The position numbers were made by a program, and so were the translations under genes. From NCBI GenBank assembly GCA_963837165.1, contig CAWIMD010000008.1:28895-92894 (forward strand): DNA of 64,000 nucleotides. Direction: 5' to 3'. This stretch comes from JAENWD01 sp963837165 (lineage in GTDB: Bacteria > Acidobacteriota > Vicinamibacteria > Vicinamibacterales > JAENWD01). The notes under the pieces were generated by a model that saw only the letters and a list, made by a program, of their open reading frames with translations, did no database searches and was not told the DNA's origin. Within the stretch, counting starts at the first letter, position 1; every line of letters begins with the position of its first letter. Shown here in pieces: positions 8,870 through 16,755 of the stretch.

Positions 8870-10099
8870 TCAGGGTTGGGACTGCGGCGGATTCGGCGAG
8901 TACTCGGGAGCGACGCCGCCCACCGCCTGGGACCCGCTCCGGTTGGTGCGCATCAGACGGTCGAGCCGGACGAATTCCTCGCGCTCCCGTGCCGCGGCCT
9001 CGGTCTTGCCCGCCCGCTGGTACGCCTTGGCGAGCGACAGGTGCGTGCTCGGGCTGTCGGGCGCAAGCTTGGCGCTGATTTCGAGCTCGCGAACGGCGCC
9101 GTCGATGTCGCCCGAGTCGAGCAGGGCGTCGCCCATGGCCTTGTGCGCCGCATAGGAGTTCGGCGCGGCCTCGAGCGACTTCTTCGCCCACGGGAGCGCC
9201 TCTGTCGGGTTGCTCTCCTTCAGATACTCGTAGGCGATCTGCATCAGCGCCGCGTCGTTGTCCGGCTGGATTTCCAGCTCCCGCTTGAACTGCTCGATCG
9301 CCTTCTGCGGCTGCTCGATCAGCAGGTAGACCCCGTAGGCGTAATGCACGTTCGGCGTCTCGGGATACCGCTCGACCAGCGCCTGGAACGCCTTCTCGGC
9401 GGCGGCCGTCTGTCGCGTCGCCATCAGGTAGCTCCCGCGGCCGGCCATCAGCACCATCTCCCGGCGGTCTGGCGGCACTTCGTTCGGCAGCATCGCCATC
9501 CGCAGGGTGGCAATGCCCATGGCTTCGATCACGCGCGGGTTGTCGTTGCCCTCGGCACCGAATTCGCCCAGCGTCTGCAACGCCTGCTCGTACTGCTCGA
9601 TCCGCGTCATGAGGATCGCGGCGTGGTACCGCGCCACGCCTCCGAGATCCTTGTCGGCGACGCCGAGCATCCGCGACTCCATCAGGTGCTGCAGTGCCCG
9701 GTCGTAGTTCCTGAGGCCGAACTCGCAGAGGCCGAGGAAGGCGACGGCCGATCCGTTCTTGGGCGAGAGCCGGGTGACCTTGCGGAACGCGTCCCGGCAT
9801 TCCTCGAACTGGTCGAGCGAGTAGTACGCGGTGCCCTGGTACCAGTAGCCCTCTGCCCAGTCGGGCTTGAGCTTGACCGCCTTGCCGTACAGCTTGACCG
9901 CCTCCTCCCATTGCTGGGCCGTCCGTGCTGCCGTCGCCGCAGCGACGATCGCGTCGAACTGACCGGCGGCCGGCGCCGCGGCCGATCCGGCCGGAGGCTT
10001 CGCTGGCGGCCTGGTCTGCGCGGCAGTCGTGGGCGCGGCCACGGCCAGCCCCAGCAGGCTCAGCACGGCGAGCCGCGCGGCGGCTCGTGGTGTGGTCAC
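8870..10099 (-). CDS. Exported TPR repeat protein
   Basis: The protein is 409 residues and starts at a GTG that overlaps the stop of the upstream TPR gene (GTGA). An N-terminal signal segment ARLAVLSLLGLAVAAPTTAAQ is followed by a low-complexity Pro/Ala stretch. Many 34-residue TPR units follow, for example WAEGYWYQGTAYYSLDQFEE and AALMQIAYEYLKESNPTEAL. The tail is proline-rich (YSPNPPQSQP). TPR arrays are protein-interaction scaffolds, so the likely partners are the operon's other products. Translational coupling implies equal dosage with the upstream TPR protein. Confidence 0.85.
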   Translation of the reverse strand: MTTPRAAARLAVLSLLGLAVAAPTTAAQTRPPAKPPAGSAAAPAAGQFDAIVAAATAARTAQQWEEAVKLYGKAVKLKPDWAEGYWYQGTAYYSLDQFEECRDAFRKVTRLSPKNGSAVAFLGLCEFGLRNYDRALQHLMESRMLGVADKDLGGVARYHAAILMTRIEQYEQALQTLGEFGAEGNDNPRVIEAMGIATLRMAMLPNEVPPDRREMVLMAGRGSYLMATRQTAAAEKAFQALVERYPETPNVHYAYGVYLLIEQPQKAIEQFKRELEIQPDNDAALMQIAYEYLKESNPTEALPWAKKSLEAAPNSYAAHKAMGDALLDSGDIDGAVRELEISAKLAPDSPSTHLSLAKAYQRAGKTEAAAREREEFVRLDRLMRTNRSGSQAVGGVAPEYSPNPPQSQP

Positions 10100-11310
10100 T
10101 TCGGATTCCCCTCCTTCGGGACGGCCGCCGGCGCCGGGCCGGGCGCAGGCGCCGCTGGCGCGGTGGTGGTGCGTTCGGCGGCGTTGGTCGCCGCCTGTTT
10201 CGCCTGGATTTCGCGGTTGAGGCGATCCACGATCGCCTGCTCGCGATCGGCGTCCGCCTTCCGCTTTAGACGATGGTAGGCCGTGGCCAGCTGCACATGG
10301 GCGTCCACCGCGTCGGGGGCGTCTTTGACGACGCCCTCCAGCAGGCGCACGGCTTCCTCGGTCGCGCCGGTCTGGAGGCGGAGGCTGGCCAGCAGCTTGC
10401 GCGCGGTGAGGTCCTCGGGGTGGATCGCCACGGCCCGTGCCAGGTAGACGGAGGCATCGTCGAAGTCCTGGGCGTTCTTCCGCAGGCTGCCGAGCTCCAG
10501 GTTCGACTCGAAGTCGTTCACGTTGATGGCCAGCTCCCGGCGGAAGGCCCGCTGGGCCTCTGGCTGGTCGCCCAGGGCGAGCAGCGCCCGCCCGTAGGCC
10601 GAGTTCAGCGTGGGCAGCCTGGCGTTCAGCTGCAGCGCCCGCTCGAGCTCGGCTTTCGCCGGCTTGTAGTCGAACCGGTTCAGGTACGCGATGCCCAGCA
10701 GCAGGTGACCCTCGGCCGAGTCGCCGGAGCGGAAGATGCGGTCGATCAAGGCCTGCCCGTCGGTCTCGTTGCCCGTGTGCAGCAGCGCGGTGCCGAGCAC
10801 GTATGCAAACGCCAGGTCGTCGCCGAACATCGCCCCGCGCGGCTGGAGCAGCGCCACGGCCTCAGCGTCCCGGCCGGTCTGCACGTAGCAGTCGGCGAGA
10901 ATCAGGTAGGCGTTCTTCGTCTCCGGGGCCGTGGCCACCACCATCTTCAGGGGCTGGATCGCCTCGTTCGGCCGCCCCGACTTGTAGTACGCCAGCGCCA
11001 GGTTCATGCGGACCGTGGCATTGGCCGGGTCGATCGCGAGCGCCTTCTCGTACTCGGCGAGGGCATCGTCGAACTGACCGAGGTGGACGTACACGGCGCC
11101 GAGGTTCGACAGCGCGTCGACCCGTTTCGGATCGATCGACAGGGCCATCTTGTAGGCGTCGATCGCCCCGATCAGGTCGCCGGCCTGCTGCATCGCCATG
11201 GCGCGCGTGAACACCCGGTCGAAATCCTCCGACCCGGAGGCCGCCTGGCCGAACACGGTCCGGACGGGCAGGAGGAGCAGGACGACCAGGAGGCAGATTC
11301 GGCGGGTCAT
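10096..11310 (-). CDS. Exported TPR repeat protein, first gene of the operon
   Basis: The protein is 404 residues. It has the signal peptide RRICLLVVLLLLPVRTVFGQ, then TPR units running from about residue 30 to 370 (for example VDALSNLGAVYVHLGQFDDA and ATVRMNLALAYYKSGRPNEA). The C-terminal tail is Ala/Pro-rich and probably disordered. The stop overlaps the GTG of the next TPR gene, and the VWFA gene follows, giving a three-gene minus-strand operon. It lies downstream of the TonB-dependent receptor on the same strand, but an intrinsic terminator and REP hairpins separate the two units. Confidence 0.85.
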   Translation of the reverse strand: MTRRICLLVVLLLLPVRTVFGQAASGSEDFDRVFTRAMAMQQAGDLIGAIDAYKMALSIDPKRVDALSNLGAVYVHLGQFDDALAEYEKALAIDPANATVRMNLALAYYKSGRPNEAIQPLKMVVATAPETKNAYLILADCYVQTGRDAEAVALLQPRGAMFGDDLAFAYVLGTALLHTGNETDGQALIDRIFRSGDSAEGHLLLGIAYLNRFDYKPAKAELERALQLNARLPTLNSAYGRALLALGDQPEAQRAFRRELAINVNDFESNLELGSLRKNAQDFDDASVYLARAVAIHPEDLTARKLLASLRLQTGATEEAVRLLEGVVKDAPDAVDAHVQLATAYHRLKRKADADREQAIVDRLNREIQAKQAATNAAERTTTAPAAPAPGPAPAAVPKEGNPK

Positions 11311-11348
11311 TCAAGGTTGGTGCAGACCGCTGGCACGCGGCGTTTCAG

Positions 11349-11413
11349 ATGTAGCGCAGACCTTCAGGTCTGCCCACGTCCCGGCAGCAGGCCTGAAGGC
11401 CTGCGCTACACAC
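11349..11413. repeat. Two REP-like hairpins in inverted orientation
   Basis: A forward copy with the GCAGACCT/AGGTCTGC stem and a reverse copy with the GCAGGCCT/AGGCCTGC stem lie 14 nt apart, upstream of the TPR operon. Confidence 0.8.
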
Positions 11414-11464
11414 GAGTATAGCAAGGGCAGAGGCCCGGGTGGGCCGTCGGCGCTGCTGAAAAGC

Positions 11465-11491
11465 AAAAGGGGGAGGGCAGTGCCCTCCCCC
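11465..11491 (-). terminator. Intrinsic terminator of the TonB-dependent receptor gene
   Basis: Positions 11469-11479 and 11481-11491 form a perfect 11-bp G/C-rich stem around one base. On the minus strand it is followed at once by TTTTGCTTTT. It lies 29 nt after the receptor stop codon. Confidence 0.8.
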
Positions 11492-11519
11492 TCGTGCCAC
11501 AGCCGGCGAGTTCGTCCTG

Positions 11520-14500
11520 CTAGAAGTAGTACTTGATGACGAACTCGATCACGCGGTGACCGCGCTTCAGGTTGATCTTCCCGAAGTTGTCGATGGTCTG
11601 CTGTGTGTAGTGGAACCCCTGGGTCGGGTCGCAGACGTTCTGCGTGTTGCCGGTCCCGTCAGGCGTCATCGCCCGCACATTACAGACCGTGTCCAACGTC
11701 AGGTTGATGTCGTTGCCGATGTTCGTGTTGGCAAACGCCTGGTTGAACAGGTTGAAGAAGCCCGTGCGGAACTGGATCTTCTGATCTCCGTGGATCTGGA
11801 AGTTCTTGAAGATCGTCAGATCGTGGTTCATGCGGGTGGGCGTCCGGATGTTGTACGGCGGCACCAGCGCACCGGTGGTGCCGAAGTCGGGCACGGCAAT
11901 GCAGTTGAGATCGAGAATCTTCTCGCCCACATTTCCGCCGCTGAGTCGTGGATCGCACGGATAGACAGGGGCCAACCCGTTGCCTGCCGTATTCGACGGA
12001 CCGACGACGTCGGCCGTGCCGAAGTAGGCTGACGAGATCGCGTTGGACGCCGCATCGCCGGAGAACACGGGCGTGATCGGAATGCCGCTCGCCAGCGTCG
12101 AGATGCCGGAGAGTTGCCATCCGTTGAGCACGCCGCGCAGGACCGGGTTGTCGAGCGCCCCACGCGCGCCATCAGGGAGGAACGCGTTCCACGACACGTT
12201 GAGGACGTGGGTGCGGTCCGAGCTGAGGACGCCGTAGGTTCGCGACGGATCATACGGATCGATCGTCGAGTACTCGCCGCCCAGTGAGCCCTTCGTCCTC
12301 CCAAGCGTGTAGGCAACGAAGTACTGCAGCCGCTTGCCGGTCTGACGGCTCAGCGTGACCTGCATGGAGTCGTAGTCGCTCACGCCGTGGTAGTCGTAAA
12401 CCGTGATGCCCGACAGCGCGTTGAACGGACGGAACGAGGCGAGGTTGTCACTGACGCTCGCAACCGCGACTCGGTTGATCGGCACCGACAGGTCCACGCC
12501 GTTGAAGGTGCCCGTCGCCAGGATGCCATACGGCATGACGTTCCCGTTGCTGCGGCTGACGAGATTGCGGCCTCGCGTGCCGACGTAGGCCACCTCGACG
12601 ACCTGCTGCCACGGGATGCGCCGCGCGTACGAGACGCTGAAGCTGTGGGTGGTCGGCCACTTCAGCGAGTCGGGCGTCGGCGTGTTGATGCCGATGCTGC
12701 CGATGCGGTCCGCCATCGTGATGAGGCTTGCCGTGTCGTAGGTCAGCCCCGTGTTGTTGGCGATGCTCCCGCTGTTCCAGAAGTCGGCCTCGACCGCGTA
12801 GGCGTTCGGCGGCAGACGCAGGGCGTTGTCGTATTCGACGTTGCCCATGTTGCGGTTGTAGAACAGGCCGTAGCCGCCGCGGAGGACGTTCTTGCCCTCG
12901 CCGTCGATGTCCCACGCGGCGTTCACGCGGGGCAGGGCGAAGGCCGACCGGTTGGGCAGGGTGCCCGAGGGCGCACACCCGTTGTAGACGTAGCAGACGC
13001 CGTTCAGGAGCTTGTAGGTGCCCGGATCCAGGAACGACCCCGCGGTCGGATCGTAGAGCGACGGCGTGAAGTACCCGCCCTCTCCGTTGAGCTCCTCGTT
13101 GTTCGTCCACTTGCCGAACCGGACGCCGAACTCGAGGGTCAGGTTCGGCCGGATCTTCCAGCTGTCCTGCGCGAAGGCGTCGAGGTCCCAGTACCGGAAT
13201 TCGCCGTACGGCATCCCGGCGAGGGGCTTGCCCTTGATGGCGGTGCCCTGGTCGAGCTCGCCGATGTTGCCCGTCAGCATGTCGGCCGCCGAGTTGCCCG
13301 TGCCGGTGTTGTTGTCCGTGCCGAACCACAGCTGGCCGGACTCGTTGTTCTGGAAGTCCTGCTGCTTCTGCCCGCGCTCGACCGTAACGCCGAACTTGAG
13401 GCCGTGCGAGCCCATCAGCTTTGTCAGCTTGTCGCTGAACTGCAGCGAGTCGTTGTGCGCATACACGTTCGGCGCGGCCGACCAGAGGTTGCCCACCTGA
13501 CCGCTGCCGCCCCAGCCGTGGAGCAGCTGCGTCGGGAGCTCAGGACCGGTCGGGTACGGGAACTGGATGCCGTTGAACGTCACGCCCCCGGCGCCCTGCG
13601 CGACCAGGCTCGGGTCCTTCCAGTAGTTGTCGAGCGTCAGGCGCGTGTAGCTGACCAGCGCCTCGTTCGTCATCGAGGGGCTCAGCACCGAGACGAGGTT
13701 GGTGCTGTAGGACCGGCCGAGCTCCTTGTCGACGTTGGGTGTCGGCAGCGCCACGTCCGAGGGCGCCCACCAGGTGCCGCGCGGGGCCTCGACGTTGGCC
13801 GGATCGCGCGAGACCCGGACGAACGCCTTCGTGTTGTTGCTGATGTTCCAGTCGAACCGCATGTTCATGTCTTCGCGGTTCTGCGGCTCGAGCGAGTGAT
13901 AGACGTAGTTGAACAGGTTGTTCGGATCCGAGTAGTTCGGATCGGGGTAGAGGTTCGCCAGGTACGTGCCGAGCGGCGTCATGTACGGCGTCATGTCGTT
14001 GTTCGGCGCCGGATTGCCTGCCCCCGGATGGCCCTGCGGGATCCGGAGCTGCGGGATGCTGTTCAGGTTCGAGCCGCTATTGGCGAGCAGCTCGCTGAAG
14101 TCGCCGTTCTTCATCGCCTGCGAGTACGTGCGCGTGAAGCGGCTGCCGGAGTCGACCTGCTGGCGCTGCCACTCGTACGCGAAGAAGAAGAACAGCTTGT
14201 CCTTGTTCTTCGTGTAGCTGTCGCCGAAGTAGATCGGACCGCCGACGTTGAAGCCGGGGTACTTGTAGGTGGCCTTCGGCTTGTCCACGCCCGCGATCGA
14301 GTTCGACCGGTCGTTGGCCGCAAACCTCGAATCGCGAAGGTAGTAGTAGCCCTCGCCGTGGAACTGCGAGGTGCCCGCCTTGGTGACGCCGCTGACGTTC
14401 ATGCCGCCGGCGCCGTACTCGGCCGCGAAGTTGCTGCTCTGGACCTTGACCTCGGAGATCATGTCGTTGTTCAACGACACCATCATTCCGCAGTTGCACC

Positions 14501-15140
14501 CGATGTCCAGGAGGTTCGAGCCGTCGAGCTGGGCCGTGTTGCCGGACGACCGGATGCCGTTGACGGTGTAGTTCTGGACGTCCTTGGCGCGGCCGGTGTC
14601 GCTGCCGATGTCGAAGTCGGTGACCACACCCGGAAGGATGCGGAGCAGTTCGAGCGCGCTGCGACCCATGACCGACAGGTTGTCGATCTGCTTGGTCGTC
14701 AGGACGCCTTCACGCGCGCCGGTCTCGGTCTGAATCACTTCCTGCTGGGCCGTGACCGTGATGGTCTCGGTCTGCGCGCCAACTTCCAGCTTGATGTCGA
14801 TGCCGCGCTGGTCGTTGGGGCTGATGGAGACGCTCTTCTGCTCGTAGGTCTTGAACCCGGACAACTCGACCTTCAGGTCGTAGGCGCCTGGGAAAACGAC
14901 CAGGAGATAGCCGCCACGGTCGTCGGTGACCGCGGTGTTGACCGCCTTGGTGCCGGTGTTGGTAACGGTGATGGTCGCGCCGGGCAGCACGCCGCCACTG
15001 GTGTCGGTGACCGTGCCACGAATCGTTGCCGTGGTCGAGGCCTGGCCGAACACCGTCGAGCTGAGCGCCAGGAGTGCCGCCACTGCCAGGGCACCCACTC
15101 GCGTCATCCGCCTCACGTGGTGCAAGCAAACGTTAAACAT
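11520..15140 (-). CDS. Oar-like TonB-dependent receptor with carboxypeptidase-regulatory domain
   Basis: The protein is 1,206 residues. The start at 15140 is set by GAGGAG about six nt upstream; the longer open frame has no such site. A signal peptide (VGALAVAALLALSSTVFGQ) is followed by a CarboxypepD_reg-like beta-sandwich at about residues 38-135 (IRGTVTDTSGGVLPGATITVTNTGT, VELSGFKTYEQ). The plug domain follows (LSVMGRSALELLRILPGVV, YTVNGIRSSGNTAQLDG, GGMNVSGVTKAGTSQFHG), and then a long outer-membrane barrel ending in the aromatic residue of FVIKYYF, typical of porins. The family imports large ligands or peptides through TonB. The substrate cannot be read from sequence. The gene is monocistronic, with its own terminator and a palindromic site upstream. 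Confidence 0.93.
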   Translation of the reverse strand: MFNVCLHHVRRMTRVGALAVAALLALSSTVFGQASTTATIRGTVTDTSGGVLPGATITVTNTGTKAVNTAVTDDRGGYLLVVFPGAYDLKVELSGFKTYEQKSVSISPNDQRGIDIKLEVGAQTETITVTAQQEVIQTETGAREGVLTTKQIDNLSVMGRSALELLRILPGVVTDFDIGSDTGRAKDVQNYTVNGIRSSGNTAQLDGSNLLDIGCNCGMMVSLNNDMISEVKVQSSNFAAEYGAGGMNVSGVTKAGTSQFHGEGYYYLRDSRFAANDRSNSIAGVDKPKATYKYPGFNVGGPIYFGDSYTKNKDKLFFFFAYEWQRQQVDSGSRFTRTYSQAMKNGDFSELLANSGSNLNSIPQLRIPQGHPGAGNPAPNNDMTPYMTPLGTYLANLYPDPNYSDPNNLFNYVYHSLEPQNREDMNMRFDWNISNNTKAFVRVSRDPANVEAPRGTWWAPSDVALPTPNVDKELGRSYSTNLVSVLSPSMTNEALVSYTRLTLDNYWKDPSLVAQGAGGVTFNGIQFPYPTGPELPTQLLHGWGGSGQVGNLWSAAPNVYAHNDSLQFSDKLTKLMGSHGLKFGVTVERGQKQQDFQNNESGQLWFGTDNNTGTGNSAADMLTGNIGELDQGTAIKGKPLAGMPYGEFRYWDLDAFAQDSWKIRPNLTLEFGVRFGKWTNNEELNGEGGYFTPSLYDPTAGSFLDPGTYKLLNGVCYVYNGCAPSGTLPNRSAFALPRVNAAWDIDGEGKNVLRGGYGLFYNRNMGNVEYDNALRLPPNAYAVEADFWNSGSIANNTGLTYDTASLITMADRIGSIGINTPTPDSLKWPTTHSFSVSYARRIPWQQVVEVAYVGTRGRNLVSRSNGNVMPYGILATGTFNGVDLSVPINRVAVASVSDNLASFRPFNALSGITVYDYHGVSDYDSMQVTLSRQTGKRLQYFVAYTLGRTKGSLGGEYSTIDPYDPSRTYGVLSSDRTHVLNVSWNAFLPDGARGALDNPVLRGVLNGWQLSGISTLASGIPITPVFSGDAASNAISSAYFGTADVVGPSNTAGNGLAPVYPCDPRLSGGNVGEKILDLNCIAVPDFGTTGALVPPYNIRTPTRMNHDLTIFKNFQIHGDQKIQFRTGFFNLFNQAFANTNIGNDINLTLDTVCNVRAMTPDGTGNTQNVCDPTQGFHYTQQTIDNFGKINLKRGHRVIEFVIKYYF

Positions 15141-15704
15141 GGGTCTCCTCAGGGGTCTCCATAACGAGCGAGGTTTGACCACTGTCATTGGGTGGGCAGA
15201 GTAATACACAAGTACTAGTCGGCAAGTCAAACCGAAATTTCGTAAGCGGGTGAACCACTTACTGACCACTTTGGGCAAAGTGGTAAACACTCTTTTGAAT
15301 TATCCAAATGCAAATTGCTTATGGGTTATTGGATTCCCGATAACGAAATCATGGATCTGATGGGGAACGTCCAGTCCGCCAGCGGTTTGCGGCCGTTCAA
15401 ATGGCCGGATCCGGTGGGAGGTTCCAGGTAATCGTCTTCATCCGCCACAAAATGGCACCTGGCAACCCCCACGGAGGAGTGCAGCCGATTGACCCGGCGT
15501 CACCCAGGTTGGAGCAAAAAAAATTTTCTGCGGCGGCCGGATCCGCTGCCCTGGGGGTCAGACGCGCCCGACGGCCGAATCCCGCACGGGACGCCAGGCT
15601 GACGTGATATTTGCCCCCAGGTAGCACGTTCCCGCTATTCCGCTCTCGAGTGGAACGTGGCCAAATGGCTGCGGACGTCGTCCAGCAGGCTGGACCCGCC
15701 TCCC
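15141..15704. other. Intergenic region between divergent receptor and IclR genes
   Basis: These 564 bp have no supported gene. Positions 15181-15360 are much more A+T-rich than the surroundings and carry the palindrome at 15265-15284 and several ACCACT half-sites, so promoters of the receptor are likely there. The remainder holds an A-run at about 15518-15526 and nothing else recognised. Confidence 0.6.
15265..15284. promoter_or_regulatory. Candidate operator upstream of the TonB-dependent receptor
   Basis: ACCACTTTG and CAAAGTGGT form 9-bp perfect arms around two bases. A further ACCACTT lies at 15254-15260 and GACCACT at 15178-15184, all in the A+T-rich upstream region. The adjacent IclR-family regulator is one possible ligand-responsive binder; this is inference. 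Confidence 0.45.
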
Positions 15705-16499
15705 ATGGCAGACCTCGCGGATTCCCACGAGCGTTCCCCCTCGGTGCCGGCGCTGGACCGTGCGCTGACGGTCCTGGAGTGTCTTGCCCAGTCGCGCCGG
15801 GGCTACTCGGTATCCGAGCTGAGCCGGCGACTCGCCCTTCCCAAGAGCTCCGTGCACCTGATCCTGCGCACGCTGGAGCGCCGGGGTTACCTGCAGCGGC
15901 AGGCGGCCGGCGGCCGGTACCGGTTCGGCATGAAGCTGGTGGCGCTGGGACGCCAGGCGCTCGAGGGCGTGGAGCTCAGAGACGAGGCGCGGCCCGCGCT
16001 GGCTGCCCTGGCGCGCACGACCGGCCTGACCGCCCAGGTCGGCATCCTGGAGCGGAGCGAGATCGTGATCATCGACCGGGTCGAATCGGCCAGCCCGATC
16101 CGCGTCGTGTCGTGGGTGGGTCGCCGGATGCACGTCAACTCCACGGCGGTCGGCAAGGCCCTGATCGCGTTTCTTCCTCCCGCCGACTTCGACGCGCAGG
16201 TCCACGGGGCGACGCTGCCACGGTCCAACGAGCACACCATTGCCACGCTGCCGGAGCTCGAGCGGGAGCTGGAGCGGGTCCGGCAGCAGGGCTATGCGGT
16301 CTGCGACGAAGAGGACGAGATCGGGGTCCGCTCGGTCGGGGCGCCGATTCTGGATCGCCAGGGCCGCGCGATTGCCGCCATCAGCGTGGCGGGCACCACG
16401 GGGCAGGTGCCGCCGGAGCGGCTTGCGGAGCTGGGCGAGGCCGTCAGGGCCGCGGCCACGGAGATCGCCGCGCGCGTGCAGCGCGTCTACGCACTCTGA
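15705..16499 (+). CDS. IclR-family transcriptional regulator
   Basis: The protein is 264 residues, the usual size for the family. ATG 15705 is preferred to a GTG 48 nt upstream. An N-terminal winged helix (ALDRALTVLECLAQSRRGYSVSELSRRLALPKSSVHLILRTLERRGYLQ, about residues 15-63) is followed by the GAF-like effector domain, with family motifs YRFGMKLVALG, VVSWVGRRMHVNSTAVGKALIAFLP and GYAVCDEEDEIGVRSVGAPI. IclR proteins are usually local regulators of catabolism or transport; the divergent receptor gene is the obvious candidate target. The effector is unknown. Confidence 0.93.
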   Translation: MADLADSHERSPSVPALDRALTVLECLAQSRRGYSVSELSRRLALPKSSVHLILRTLERRGYLQRQAAGGRYRFGMKLVALGRQALEGVELRDEARPALAALARTTGLTAQVGILERSEIVIIDRVESASPIRVVSWVGRRMHVNSTAVGKALIAFLPPADFDAQVHGATLPRSNEHTIATLPELERELERVRQQGYAVCDEEDEIGVRSVGAPILDRQGRAIAAISVAGTTGQVPPERLAELGEAVRAAATEIAARVQRVYAL

Positions 16500-16505
16500 C
16501 CCCCA

Positions 16506-16577
16506 ATCGGGGACTGTCCCCGCCTCCGCTGGGAATCGGGGACTGTCCCCAAAGCGGGGGGCGTGTCTCGAAACGGG
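16506..16577. repeat. Second dispersed palindrome family (GGGGACTGTCCCC), two copies
   Basis: Two GGGGACTGTCCCC palindromes are followed by a G-run and GCGTGTCTCGAAA. The latter half reappears inverted at 35334-35360. They sit just after the IclR stop codon. Confidence 0.7.
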
Positions 16578-16755
16578 GCACGGACGCGTGTACCCCTTTC
16601 GAACTATTCCGCCCTAGTGGATTTGTTGCGACCCCCTTTGACGCGCGCTCCACTAGAATTTCCCCCACCCGCCCTTCCTGAATACTGGCGCCGCCCTCCG
16701 GCCGCGGGTTCTCGTCCGGAGTGGTCGGCCATTTCTCGATCGGGACCGGATCGCG

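Noticed and set aside
12387..15164. A 925-codon open frame antisense to the TonB-dependent receptor
   Set aside because: The opposite strand encodes a clear receptor. The antisense product is Val/Arg/Asp-rich with no domain, as expected from G+C-rich shadow frames.
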